Shown: positions 8,988 through 17,110 of the stretch, in pieces
Layout: each line of letters begins with the position of its first letter
How positions within the stretch are numbered: the stretch's first letter is position 1
Source: Burkholderiales bacterium
Lineage (GTDB): Bacteria; Pseudomonadota; Gammaproteobacteria; Burkholderiales; Burkholderiaceae_D
DNA length: 48,048 bases
Assembly: GCA_016200895.1 (NCBI GenBank)
Contig: JACQDX010000035.1
Span: forward strand, 1-48,048
Direction of reading: 5' to 3'
Position numbers and translations under genes: made by a program
Notes under the pieces: generated by a model
The model's input: the letters and a program-made list of their open reading frames with translations, nothing else
Databases searched by the model: none
What the model was told of the DNA's origin: nothing

Positions 8988-9452
8988 CTAAGGTTTGCTA
9001 ACCCTGCCATTTTTCATATTCAGGGTTTTCAGGTAAGCGATCAGGTTTTTTCTGTCGTCGGCTTTGCTGACGCTGACATCCATTTGCTGGCCGGGGAGAT
9101 AAGATTCCGGGTCTTGCAGCCAGCGGTCCAGGTTTTTTTCATTCCAGACTATGTTGGCATTGCGCAAGGCAGGTGAATATTCAAAATCTTTGATGCTGCC
9201 AGCCTTGCGGCCAAACACATTGGCATGCTTGGGGCCAATATTGTTGGCATCTACAGAATGACAACCCAGGCAGCGTGCTTCATATATGGTCTTGCCAGCT
9301 TGTATTTCATCTGTCCTTGCTGCCAGTGCATCAGCAGCTATGCAGGTGATGCTGAATGGCAGCAGGCAGATGACTATGCTTTTCAGCCAGTTATCTTTGT
9401 TTAATTTATTCTGCTGCGCTGAGGACGAGTTCATGTCGAAAAGAGCCGTCAT
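8988..9452 (-). CDS. Class I monohaem cytochrome c, secreted
   Basis: Periplasmic electron carrier, up to 154 residues. A signal peptide lies around residues 21-45 (NWLKSIVICLLPF to ADALA). The haem attachment motif is Cys61-Leu-Gly-Cys64-His65. An NIGPKHANVFGRKAG segment and PGQQM (Met124, probable distal ligand) follow, matching the cytochrome c2/c550 fold. The start is uncertain: ATG 9452 and ATG 9434 are both possible and neither has a clear ribosome site. It stands alone, so the redox partner cannot be named. Confidence 0.85.
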   Translation of the reverse strand: MTALFDMNSSSAQQNKLNKDNWLKSIVICLLPFSITCIAADALAARTDEIQAGKTIYEARCLGCHSVDANNIGPKHANVFGRKAGSIKDFEYSPALRNANIVWNEKNLDRWLQDPESYLPGQQMDVSVSKADDRKNLIAYLKTLNMKNGRVSKP

Positions 9453-9766
9453 TGTTTATACACCAATGCTCAGTGCGGGCGTCGATAAAGTCGTGCCAGA
9501 GGCAGTGCGTAAAAAATGACGGCGCTTGCCAGCCATCGTCGAAACATTCAAATCTGTCATGATGTCCTCTTCATTTTCAAGTACGCAGTCTTGTTCCTGC
9601 ACGGGTATATACGCGGGCATTTGCGGAATGGATTCACAATTTTTAAGAATTGCTGGAAAGAAAATTTTGATACGGGCTTATTGTCATGCTTCAGGCCGGG
9701 GACAAGAATGTGGCCTTTTTATTGGGAAGAGGGGATAAGGCGGGGAATGCAGCAGTTTATTATTGA
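9453..9766. other. Gene-free stretch upstream of the cytochrome gene
   Basis: About 310 bp between the cytochrome start and the lysozyme terminator. Short open frames on both strands have no recognisable protein features or ribosome sites. It presumably holds the cytochrome promoter; I cannot place it. Confidence 0.4.
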
Positions 9767-9795
9767 TTGAACCAGATAACTTCTATCTGGTTCAA
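9767..9795. terminator. Strong hairpin downstream of the lysozyme gene
   Basis: TTGAACCAGATA (9767-9778), loop ACTTC, TATCTGGTTCAA (9784-9795): a perfect 12-bp stem 17 bp beyond the lysozyme stop. The following tract on the minus strand is AT-rich but has no clean U-run, so termination is likely rather than certain. Confidence 0.65.
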
Positions 9796-9812
9796 TTGGG
9801 AAATGTGCAGGT

Positions 9813-10436
9813 TTATTTGTTTGCGGCAAAAGCCAGCAGATCAGCCATGGAGCCTGCAAAAATATCGGTATCGACATTTCCAGTAACGCCAGCCACGCTA
9901 CCGGATTCTGAATTTTGCCAGAATGTCCATTTGCTCCAGCCCTTCGGCACTGTTGGCTGTGATGCGCCATATTGCGCGATCCACAGTGCATATCTGGAAA
10001 AGCTGTTGTTCATGTTCTGGTTCCAGAACGATGGGCCAGTATAAATCATCGGTGTACGACCCAATGCCTGTTCTACGGTATTGAGCCATATTTGTACATT
10101 TGCGGCCAGTGTCGCACTACCAAAATTACCCTTGTTAATTTCAATATCAACAACCGGGGGCAGGTCACCCACTGCAATGCTGCCTACTGCCTTGATGAAA
10201 TTATTAGCCTGCGTTACCGGGTCATCATTGCTCTCATAAAAGTGGTAAGCCCCGCGCAATAATCCTGCTGCCTTTATCGCTGCCCAATTGGTTTTGAACT
10301 GCGGGTCAGTATAGGTATTGCCATCTGTGGCCTTGGCAAAGGCAAAGCCTATCCCAGCGGTTTTGACAGCTGCCCAGTTAACTGTCCCTTGATAATGGGA
10401 AACGTCAATTCCTTGAACGGTGCTATTGGTCGCCAT
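9813..10436 (-). CDS. Glycoside hydrolase family 25 lysozyme
   Basis: 207-residue peptidoglycan muramidase-type domain. QGIDVSHYQGTVNW (Asp11) opens the barrel, FAFAKATDG follows, and VVDIEIN supplies the Asp97-x-Glu99 catalytic pair. WIAQYG, WTFWQ and a terminal VDTDIF are the usual closing strands. The domain makes up the entire protein: there is no signal peptide, no cell-wall-binding repeat and no adjacent holin. It may be a phage-derived lysin, a protein exported by a secretion system, or released by lysis. The sequence does not decide. Confidence 0.9.
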   Translation of the reverse strand: MATNSTVQGIDVSHYQGTVNWAAVKTAGIGFAFAKATDGNTYTDPQFKTNWAAIKAAGLLRGAYHFYESNDDPVTQANNFIKAVGSIAVGDLPPVVDIEINKGNFGSATLAANVQIWLNTVEQALGRTPMIYTGPSFWNQNMNNSFSRYALWIAQYGASQPTVPKGWSKWTFWQNSESGSVAGVTGNVDTDIFAGSMADLLAFAANK

Positions 10437-10592
10437 ATTTTTTCTCCACTGATGAATTCTAGATGAAATAGCAAATTATAAAGATAACAGAAATATCATG
10501 CATTATGTAAAAAACAAGATATTTTTATAGATATTGTGTGATCTTTGTCTTGTATGTGCTGTTATTGCTGCCTAGAATTATTCACAGAAAAA

Positions 10593-10605
10593 TGCGTAAG
10601 TCCTA
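10593..10605. repeat. Solo end of the 6776-6878 MITE family
   Basis: TGCGTAAGTCCTA repeats the right terminus of the 103-bp element exactly. It is followed by AATA, comparable to AACA there. No partner end is found nearby, so it looks like a decayed or half copy just upstream of the solute-binding protein gene. Confidence 0.45.
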
Positions 10606-10642
10606 ATAAGAAGAGTTTTCATTAAAAATGAGGAGCCTGATC

Positions 10643-11443
10643 ATGAAAGTCTTGTTGCTCATGTTGTCTACGTTGCTTGCCTTTGGTCTGCCGGCATCAG
10701 CAGCAGATATCATCGAAGTCAGCATTTATGCTGATGAATCCTATCCACCATATTCTTATAAAGAGAATGGAGAAGCCAAAGGTATTTATCCAGCTATCTT
10801 CAGTAAAGCTTTCGAGCGCATGCCAGCGTACAAGGTGAAAATCAAACCAGTGTCATGGAAGCGCGGGCTCATGCTGATGGAAACCGGTCAAGGGTTGGCC
10901 TTATTCCCACCCTATAACCGTCCACTGGAGCGTCCCTATATCACCAATTCTGAACCTGTCCTGACTGAGCAGGTCGTCGCTTTTTGCAGTGAAAATTCCA
11001 TGAAAGGCAGAAAATACCCGGCAACTTGGCCAGATGATTTTCATGGTCTGAAAGCAGGTGTCAATGCGGGATTTAACATAGGTGGCGACAAGTATAAAAA
11101 AGCTGTCAAGGACGGCAAAATGTTTGAAGATCAGGCTCCCAGTAACCGTTCCAACATACTCAAACTCTTGTTGGGCCGCATAGACTGCTATGTAAATGAC
11201 CGCCTGTCCATTTTGTGGGAGATGGAACGCATCAAGGCCGACGGTGTGTATGCTGATAACAGTCAGGCCATCGTCGAAGCGGCGGTCATCAATCAGGAAC
11301 AGGCATATCTGGGATATACCAATCGCGATAATGGACGTTATTCCTACAAGGCTGATTTCATGCGCGTATTGAACCAGATTTTGATCGACATGAAAAAATC
11401 AGGAGAGATACAGAAAATAGTGGAGGATGTGCTGAGTAAATAA
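10643..11443 (+). CDS. Periplasmic solute-binding protein (SBP family 3 type)
   Basis: 266 residues. I chose ATG 10643 because AGGAG lies 7 bases upstream; an in-frame ATG at 10628 overlaps that site. A signal peptide ends PASAAD. The mature protein starts VSIYADESYPPYSYKENGEAKGIYPAIF, the usual opening lobe of amino-acid-type binding proteins. The hinge region and a closing helical MKKSGEIQKIVEDVLSK follow. No permease or ATPase gene is adjacent, so it may feed a transporter encoded elsewhere or act as a sensor. The ligand is unknown. Confidence 0.85.
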   Translation: MKVLLLMLSTLLAFGLPASAADIIEVSIYADESYPPYSYKENGEAKGIYPAIFSKAFERMPAYKVKIKPVSWKRGLMLMETGQGLALFPPYNRPLERPYITNSEPVLTEQVVAFCSENSMKGRKYPATWPDDFHGLKAGVNAGFNIGGDKYKKAVKDGKMFEDQAPSNRSNILKLLLGRIDCYVNDRLSILWEMERIKADGVYADNSQAIVEAAVINQEQAYLGYTNRDNGRYSYKADFMRVLNQILIDMKKSGEIQKIVEDVLSK

Positions 11444-11596
11444 TAGCGACAGGATTTTTCTGCATGGTTAAAGAGGGAGTAAAAACGAGGTGTTTGAGGC
11501 TTGAACATCCTGTGACTCTGTGGAACTATATGACATGCATGACGAGTACGGCTGTCATGTGTCGCCACTTTTTCAATAACCATAGAATAGCTATAC

Positions 11597-11755
11597 ATGA
11601 ACATACACCTGTCCCTCATGCCCATCCTTGCCCTCGTCGCTGGCATTTGCATACTGATCAAACCCAAACTGGTCAGTTTCATCGTGGCACTGTACCTGAT
11701 TGCCATTGGCCTGATAGGCATTTTTGGCCTGGGGCGTTTTGGTTTGCATTTGTAA
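11597..11755 (+). CDS. DUF3096-like small membrane protein
   Basis: 52-residue protein made of two hydrophobic helices (residues 6-20 and 26-46) joined by KPKLV. The pattern ALVAGICILIKPKLVSFIV followed by LYLIAIGLIGIFGL matches the short DUF3096 family of proteobacterial inner-membrane proteins. The start is ATG 11597; another ATG lies seven codons in. Role unknown. Confidence 0.75.
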   Translation: MNIHLSLMPILALVAGICILIKPKLVSFIVALYLIAIGLIGIFGLGRFGLHL

Positions 11756-11817
11756 GTAGCGACTGTCCTATTTGAACAGAATTCGTAACCCAATCAGGCA
11801 AAGGCAGGAGACTCAAG

Positions 11818-12342
11818 ATGACAGTTGCATCGATTTATCCACTCGAAGGCGCTTGTGATTGCGGTCAACTGCGCTATCGCATGCTCAGTGCGCCGCTGAT
11901 CGTGCATTGCTGCCATTGCCGCTGGTGCCAACGCGAAAGTGGTACTGCCTTTGCCCTGAATGCAGTTATAGAAGCTGACCGCATACAAAATCTGGGAAAT
12001 GAGCCAGAAATGGTGGACACGCCATCAGCAAGCGGCAAGGGTCAGCTATTTGCACGTTGCCCTGCATGCCGGGTTGCTATCTGGAGCAATTATGCTGGCG
12101 CAGGTCCATTACTGCGTTTTGTCCGGGTAGGGACACTGGATCAGCCAGATCATCTGCCGCCAGATATCCATATTTATACTGAATCAAAACAGCCGTGGGT
12201 AAGTTTGGCCGGAGGAGTACCAGTGATGACTCAATACTATGACAGGGACTTGTATTGGTCAGCAGCCAGTCTGGAGCGGCGACTTGCGCTGTTGCCGCAA
12301 ATTGAGGCTTACCAGGCGGAACAGAAAGAAGCAAAAAGGTAA
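11818..12342 (+). CDS. GFA/CENP-V domain zinc protein
   Basis: 174-residue protein of the Mss4-like fold named after glutathione-dependent formaldehyde-activating enzyme. Metal-ligand cysteines lie in ACDCGQLRY (Cys13, Cys15), HCCHCRWCQRESGTAF (Cys32-37) and RCPACRVAIWSNY (the CxxC pair near residues 81-84). RVGTLDQPDHLPPDIHIYTESKQPW is the usual closing strand segment. Most members have no proven formaldehyde activity, so only a zinc-dependent, possibly thiol-adduct-handling role is inferred. Monocistronic by spacing. Confidence 0.88.
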   Translation: MTVASIYPLEGACDCGQLRYRMLSAPLIVHCCHCRWCQRESGTAFALNAVIEADRIQNLGNEPEMVDTPSASGKGQLFARCPACRVAIWSNYAGAGPLLRFVRVGTLDQPDHLPPDIHIYTESKQPWVSLAGGVPVMTQYYDRDLYWSAASLERRLALLPQIEAYQAEQKEAKR

Positions 12343-12452
12343 GCAGAACTCATTTCGTCTTTGGGATGAGTCCGGACAAAACTACAAAATGTGACGAACT
12401 GCCGGTGTAAACTATCGGCTTAATTTCTGGCATGTGAAATGCCCAAACAAAA

Positions 12453-12482
12453 AGCGACCAGTACTGAATGTAGCCGGTCGCT
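12453..12482 (-). terminator. Terminator of the six-cysteine peptide gene
   Basis: AGCGACC (12453-12459) pairs with GGTCGCT (12476-12482). The preceding CAAACAAAAA reads as a U-rich tract on the minus strand. It lies 23 bp past the stop of the small gene at 12506. Confidence 0.7.
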
Positions 12483-12505
12483 CATCTCAAACCTCAATCA
12501 ATAAA

Positions 12506-12694
12506 TCAGCAACCTGGGCAGTGATGGATTGGTTTGTAGTAATTAATGCAAGCCGATTGGTCGCCATTCTGGCATTCTTCAAGCCATGCATAGCATGCTT
12601 CGCATGGGATCAATGCCGAGGCACTTCCGGCAAAACCGAAAGAAATGCCAACGCCGACAAAAAATATAAACAACGCTTTTTTCGCTTTATTCAT
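12506..12694 (-). CDS. Small secreted six-cysteine protein, function unknown
   Basis: 62 residues from ATG 12694, chosen because CAGGAG lies 7 bases upstream. Residues 1-27 (MNKAKKALFIFFVGVGISFG to GSASA) form a clear Sec signal peptide. The mature 35 residues carry six cysteines at 31, 34, 41, 49, 59 and 62 (CEAC, EEC, SAC, HCPGC). Disulfide bonding or metal binding is likely, but I recognise no family. It has its own ribosome site and terminator, so it is a real expression unit. A membrane-anchored glutaredoxin gene is the divergent neighbour. Confidence 0.75.
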   Translation of the reverse strand: MNKAKKALFIFFVGVGISFGFAGSASALIPCEACYAWLEECQNGDQSACINYYKPIHHCPGC

Positions 12695-12958
12695 TACAGA
12701 CTCCTGTGGATGTATGAAAGTCAAACGCCTTGTATTGAGGGTAATCTCAATCCGTTGATCTTATTTTGGCAATGTCTTCAAGTCAATATTTATTTTTTGA
12801 ATATACTTATTAAATATTTATATTGACAATATTTGCTCTTCAAGAATATCGTTCAAGTCCATTTGTCATGAAATGAGTTCTTGCTAGCACGGTTGCAGAG
12901 CTATCCTGCTTTGCGTTATTTTATAAAATAGTATTAAGCAATCAATTGAGGATGAAAA

Positions 12959-13342
12959 ATGCTGAAACAGAAATTAAAGTCATTCGCTGCATATGCCTTG
13001 ATACTTGTTGCGGGTTTGGGGGTAGGGCTGGCTGCAGCCAACGTCCCGCGCTGGTTGACTCCGGCTTATACTGAAGGAGATTACAGTGCTTATTTTCCTG
13101 ATGCGAAAACCCAAGTGGTTGTGTATGCAACTGCCACTTGCCCTTTTTGTGCGAAAGTACAAGAGCATCTGAAGGCAAGAAACATTGCCTTTGTAAAAAT
13201 GGATATCAACGACTCTCCCAAGGCAAAACAAGACTTTATGCAATTGAAGGGTGATATCGTCCCTCTGATCCTGGTTGGAAATCGACAAATTCGCGGTTTC
13301 AAACCTGAGGTATTGGATACTGCCCTGGATAAACTCCACTGA
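12959..13342 (+). CDS. Membrane-anchored glutaredoxin-family protein
   Basis: 127 residues. A hydrophobic segment at residues 8-28 (AAYALILVAGLGVGLAAA) predicts a signal anchor, placing the thioredoxin-fold domain in the periplasm. VVVYATATCPFCAKVQEHL holds the dithiol Cys61-Pro-Phe-Cys64. GDIVPLILVGNRQIRGFKPE carries the cis-Pro102 loop and glutathione-site residues. Glutaredoxins are normally cytosolic, so a role in periplasmic thiol chemistry is inferred from the anchor. Confidence 0.85.
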   Translation: MLKQKLKSFAAYALILVAGLGVGLAAANVPRWLTPAYTEGDYSAYFPDAKTQVVVYATATCPFCAKVQEHLKARNIAFVKMDINDSPKAKQDFMQLKGDIVPLILVGNRQIRGFKPEVLDTALDKLH

Positions 13343-13344
13343 GA

Positions 13345-13711
13345 GCTTGGCGGATTGCCGTTCACCTGCGGTTTGAGGCTGACCAGTTGGTAGATTAAGA
13401 GATTGCCTGCAAGTATTTGCAGGCCAGATGGCGGGAGTGAAGTGACAGCGACAGGTCTCGACAGGATAAGCAAACTGGGTGCCTTCGCAGCACAGGCAGT
13501 TGAAGCGCAACGAGATACGATAGTCTCTGGCCCGGATCAAGCTTGGCAAACCATCATCATGCCCATAGAAACTATAGATCATGCCGCACAAATGCTATTG
13601 GGAATAGGCCCTGAACTGGAAGTGATTGCGCCGCCAGCATTACGTCAGCGCGTGCGTGAACTGGCTTTCCAGTGTTGTCAATTGCATGAGGATAAATGCA
13701 ATCAGGATTAG
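13345..13711 (+). pseudogene. Remnant of a WYL regulator (C-terminal WCX domain, frameshifted)
   Basis: Frame 1 from 13345 reads WRIAVHLRFEADQLVD and then stops. From about 13394 the next frame continues IKRLPASICRPDGGSEVTAT and later MLLGIGPELEVIAPPALRQRVREL, the usual ending of YafY-type WYL proteins. The HTH and WYL parts are absent: the upstream DNA is the glutaredoxin gene. So this is the decayed tail of a regulator gene with one frameshift near 13390. Confidence 0.65.
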
Positions 13712-13782
13712 TGTAAGTTTTAGCTGTACAGCTATGATGGGGCAGTAGCTTCTCCTGCTGCCCATCAAGTACTCACTGAAAA

Positions 13783-14097
13783 TCAGGCAAAATGACAAAC
13801 GTAATCGAGAGTCTCCAGAGTTTCAATCTCGAACTTTGCATTCGCTGGTACATTGAATTGTTGGCCACCTTCATAGATGGACCATTCTGGTTCGCCATTG
13901 ATGCGTACGCGGCATTTGCCTGCATTCAGCTCCATGATTTCTGCAACGCCTGTATTGAATACCAGGCTGGAAGGGAAGATGATGCCCACGGTTTTTTTGC
14001 TGCCATCAGCAAACAGTACAGTATGGGATACGCATTTGCCGTCAAAAAAGAGATTGGCTTTTTTAACGACGCTGACTTGATCAAATTGAGTAGACAT
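13783..14097 (-). CDS. ppnP: Pyrimidine/purine nucleoside phosphorylase
   Basis: 104-residue single-domain cupin protein (formerly YaiE/DUF1255). It splits nucleosides with phosphate to base and ribose-1-phosphate in the cytosol. The KANLFFDGKCVSHTVLF opening, KTVGIIFPSSLVFNTGVAEIMELNAGKCRV and the PANAKFEIETLETLDYVCHF ending match the family over its full length. It follows argG on the same strand but is separated from it by a terminator, so it probably has its own promoter in the gap. Confidence 0.93.
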   Translation of the reverse strand: MSTQFDQVSVVKKANLFFDGKCVSHTVLFADGSKKTVGIIFPSSLVFNTGVAEIMELNAGKCRVRINGEPEWSIYEGGQQFNVPANAKFEIETLETLDYVCHFA

Positions 14098-14111
14098 GCA
14101 GGATGACTCCG

Positions 14112-14144
14112 AAAAAAAGACCCGCGCAAATCAATGGGCGGGTC
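14112..14144 (-). terminator. argG terminator
   Basis: GACCCGC (14119-14125) pairs with GCGGGTC (14138-14144). A7 at 14112-14118 reads as U7 on the minus strand. It lies 30 bp past the argG stop. Confidence 0.85.
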
Positions 14145-14173
14145 GGAAATAGTTTAAATATTCAGATAATTAA

Positions 14174-15406
14174 TTACTGACCGCGTTTTGCGCGGGCATT
14201 GGCTGCAATACGCATGCGCAATGCATTCAGCTTGATGAAACCGCCAGCATCTGCCTGGTTGTAGGCACCGCCATCCTCATCAAAGGTAGCGATGTTCATG
14301 TCGAACAGAGAATCGGTTTTGGAGTCGCGCGATACCGTGATGACATTGCCCTTATACAGTTTCAGGCGTACCCAGCCATTGACTGTGTGTTGGGTATGGT
14401 CAATCAGGGTTTGCAGAGCGACGCGCTCTGGTGCCCACCAGTAGCCGTTATAAATCAGGCTGGCGTAACGTGGCATCAGGTCATCTTTCAGATGGGCGAC
14501 TTCACGGTCCAGGGTGATGGATTCTATCGCGCGGTGAGCGCGCAACATGATAGTGCCGCCTGGCGTTTCATAGCAGCCGCGGGATTTCATGCCAACGTAA
14601 CGGTTTTCCACCAGGTCCAGACGGCCTATGCCGTGCTTGCCACCCAGACGGTTCAGTTCAGTCAGCACCGTTGCTGGCGACATGCGTACGCCATTCAGTG
14701 CAACGATGTCACCGCGTTCAAATTCTACATCCAGGTATTCTGCCTGGTCTGGTGCTGCTTCAGGGCTGACAGTCCAGCGCCACATGGATTCTTCTGCTTC
14801 GGCACTTGGGTTTTCCAGGTGACGGCCTTCAAAGCTGATGTGCAACAGGTTGGCGTCCATGGAGTAGGGCGCGCCACCGTTTTTATGTTTTTGGTCAATT
14901 TCTATGCCCGCATCTTCGGCATATTTCATCAGTTTTTCACGGGACAGCAAATCCCATTCGCGCCATGGGGCAATGATCTTGATACCTGGCATCAGTGCAT
15001 AGGCACCCAGCTCGAAACGTACCTGGTCATTACCCTTGCCAGTTGCACCATGAGAAATGGTGTCGGCACCAGTTTCTTTGGCGATTTCGATCAGACGTTT
15101 GGCGATCAATGGACGGGCGATGGAGGTACCCAGCAGATATTCACCTTCATACACGGTATTGGCGCGGAACATAGGGAAGACGAAGTCGCGTACGAATTCT
15201 TCGCGCACATCATCGATAAAAATATTTTCAGGCTTTATACCAAACTTGATGGCTTTGGCGCGTGCCGGTTCCAGCTCTTCACCCTGACCCAGATCGGCAG
15301 TGAAAGTGACGATCTCGCACTGATAATTATCTTGCAGCCATTTCAAAATGACAGAGGTATCCAGACCGCCTGAATAGGCGAGGACGACTTTTTTAGTATC
15401 GCTCAT
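14174..15406 (-). CDS. argG: Argininosuccinate synthase
   Basis: 410 residues, full family length. It joins citrulline and aspartate with ATP to argininosuccinate, the penultimate step of arginine synthesis, in the cytosol. The N-terminal PP-loop [18 protein letters not shown] binds [38 protein letters not shown] and [19 protein letters not shown] bind the amino-acid substrates. It lies downstream of argF on the same strand, separated by 279 bp that hold an inverted-repeat element, so co-transcription is possible but not certain. Confidence 0.97.
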   Translation of the reverse strand: MSDTKKVVLAYSGGLDTSVILKWLQDNYQCEIVTFTADLGQGEELEPARAKAIKFGIKPENIFIDDVREEFVRDFVFPMFRANTVYEGEYLLGTSIARPLIAKRLIEIAKETGADTISHGATGKGNDQVRFELGAYALMPGIKIIAPWREWDLLSREKLMKYAEDAGIEIDQKHKNGGAPYSMDANLLHISFEGRHLENPSAEAEESMWRWTVSPEAAPDQAEYLDVEFERGDIVALNGVRMSPATVLTELNRLGGKHGIGRLDLVENRYVGMKSRGCYETPGGTIMLRAHRAIESITLDREVAHLKDDLMPRYASLIYNGYWWAPERVALQTLIDHTQHTVNGWVRLKLYKGNVITVSRDSKTDSLFDMNIATFDEDGGAYNQADAGGFIKLNALRMRIAANARAKRGQ

Positions 15407-15434
15407 GATGTGCTTTCAAAAATAAATAATAGGG

Positions 15435-15670
15435 AAGACCTAAAAGCTCACCACAGAGGCACAGAGATACAGATAAAGGTATGAGGAAAAACATCATGCA
15501 TTTATCTGCAACTTAGCTACTATGATTACCCTTAATTTGATCTTGCCACTTCCAATACAAACCGATTACAGAGACGTTGAATCAAGACAGTCTTTATTGA
15601 CGTAGATTAAATCTCAAGTGACAAGATTTTCTCTTGTTTTTCTCTGTGCCTCTGTGTTGAGAGGTCTTTT
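15435..15670. repeat. Inverted-repeat element between argF and argG
   Basis: CACAGAGGCACAGAGA at 15452-15467 recurs as its exact reverse complement at 15641-15656. Weaker symmetry continues outward (CTCACC/GTTGAG and AAGACC/GGTCTT). The roughly 235-bp unit has no coding potential. The form suggests a small mobile palindromic element inserted in the arg region; an mRNA-structure role is an alternative. Confidence 0.6.
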
Positions 15671-15685
15671 CTTAAAATGACAAAC

Positions 15686-16600
15686 TCAGCGAATCTCGCC
15701 AACTACCAAATATTCCAGCAAGGCTTTTTGCACATGCAAGCGGTTTTCGGCTTCGTCCCAGACGACTGATTGCGGGCCATCTATCACACCGGCAGATACT
15801 TCTTCGCCACGGTGCGCGGGCAGACAGTGCATGAACAGGGCGTCAGGATGCGCGCGGGCCATCTTGGCTTCATCGACTATCCAGCCATCAAAGGCTTTCA
15901 GGCGGGCCTGGTTTTCATCTTCATAACCCATGCTGGTCCAGACGTCGGTATTCACCAGATCAACACCGGCACAGGCATCGGACGGGCTTTCAAATACCGT
16001 GTATTGGGATTTATCTGCTGTCACTTGCGCCATATCGATGTCATAGCCTTTTGGCGTAGAGATGTGCAGATGGAAGTTGAATACCTGAGCTGCCTGCAGC
16101 CAGGAGTACAGCATATTGTTGGCATCGCCTATCCACGCCACTTTTTTTCCAGTGATGGAACCACGGTGTTCAATATAGGTAAACACGTCGGCCAGTACCT
16201 GGCAGGGGTGATGCTGATTGGTCAAGCCATTAATGACAGGCACACGTGAATTCGCGGCAAAGCGCTCTATCATTTCCTGCTCAAAAGTACGGATCATGAT
16301 GATATCGCACATGCGTGACATGACCTGGCCAGCATCTTCAACTGGCTCGCCACGCCCCAGTTGGCTGTCGCGGGTGTTCAGGTAAATGGCAGCGCCGCCC
16401 AGTTGATGCATGCCTGCTTCAAATGACAATCGGGTGCGGGTGGAATTTTTTTCGAACACCATGACCAGAGTTCTATCCAGTAATGGGTGATATGTCTGAT
16501 AAGCCTTGAAGCGCTGTTTGATGATGCGGGCACGCTGCATCACGTATTCAAACTCGGACAGGGAAAAATCGGAGAACTGCAGGAAATGTTTGATAGCCAT
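15686..16600 (-). CDS. argF: Ornithine carbamoyltransferase
   Basis: 304 residues from ATG 16600 (MAIKHFLQFSDFS), matching the family start; an upstream in-frame start at 16642 would add 14 unlikely residues. It makes citrulline from ornithine and carbamoyl phosphate. It carries the carbamoyl-phosphate motif EKNSTRTRLSFE, HPCQVLADVFT, and the ornithine-side FMHCLPAHRGEEVSAGVIDG. It precedes argG in the arginine pathway and in gene order. Confidence 0.97.
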   Translation of the reverse strand: MAIKHFLQFSDFSLSEFEYVMQRARIIKQRFKAYQTYHPLLDRTLVMVFEKNSTRTRLSFEAGMHQLGGAAIYLNTRDSQLGRGEPVEDAGQVMSRMCDIIMIRTFEQEMIERFAANSRVPVINGLTNQHHPCQVLADVFTYIEHRGSITGKKVAWIGDANNMLYSWLQAAQVFNFHLHISTPKGYDIDMAQVTADKSQYTVFESPSDACAGVDLVNTDVWTSMGYEDENQARLKAFDGWIVDEAKMARAHPDALFMHCLPAHRGEEVSAGVIDGPQSVVWDEAENRLHVQKALLEYLVVGEIR

Positions 16601-16642
16601 AAATAAAACGGGCAGCAAGTTAAGCTTGCCGCCGCTTGTCAT

Positions 16643-17110
16643 AACTGCTTAATTATAAGGGATTAATCGGGGCTGCCCATATTAAATTCTGGGAGCAGGC
16701 AGGTTTGACCCTTTTTACTTGGGATTTGCCTGCCAATGAAGCTGCCGGACTTCTAATTATTGCCCAGCCTAAGCTTAGCATTATTTGCGTCAGTTTGGAT
16801 GTACAGGACTTCTAATTGTGGGGATATTGCAATTTATCCAAAGTTTCCCTGAAAAAATTGCATTTGTGAACTTTCGTCAACTAGCTGGAATTTCATATTG
16901 GTTTGTTTAAACTAGATTTCATTGCTGTATTTGCATAAATATTAGTGACAAGCGCCGAGGTTGGGCGACATTCGCAGTAAATTGTAAGCAAATGCAACCA
17001 AGTGTTAATAAATGCAAAATCTGGAACTGGAATTCGCCGACATGTCGGCTTAAAAAATGACATGCAAAAAAGCGAATATTTTTAAAATGAATTTGTAAAG
17101 TGAACAAAAT
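16643..17110. other. Long AT-rich leader before the O-acetylation cassette
   Basis: About 470 bp without a credible gene. It contains the direct repeat GGACTTCTAATT at 16747-16758 and 16806-16817, and a perfect 14-bp palindrome GCCGACATGTCGGC at 17036-17049, 61 bp before the first cassette ATG. The argF promoter must lie at its left end. The length and repeats suggest regulated transcription of the cassette, but no promoter boxes are clear to me. Confidence 0.45.

Noticed and set aside
9516..9770. Small open frames between cytochrome c and lysozyme genes
   Set aside because: Overlapping frames of equal quality on both strands, no ribosome sites, no domain signals.
13735..13765. GATGGG...CCCATC hairpin after the WYL remnant
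   Set aside because: Imperfect stem with no U-tract on either strand; not called as a terminator.
14387..15373. Long open frame opposite argG
   Set aside because: It is a mirror of the argG coding sequence with Phe/Gln/His-rich composition and no motif; argG is unmistakable.
16919..17107. 62-residue minus-strand frame before the O-acetylation cassette
   Set aside because: No ribosome site, no recognisable features, and it overlaps the likely promoter region.
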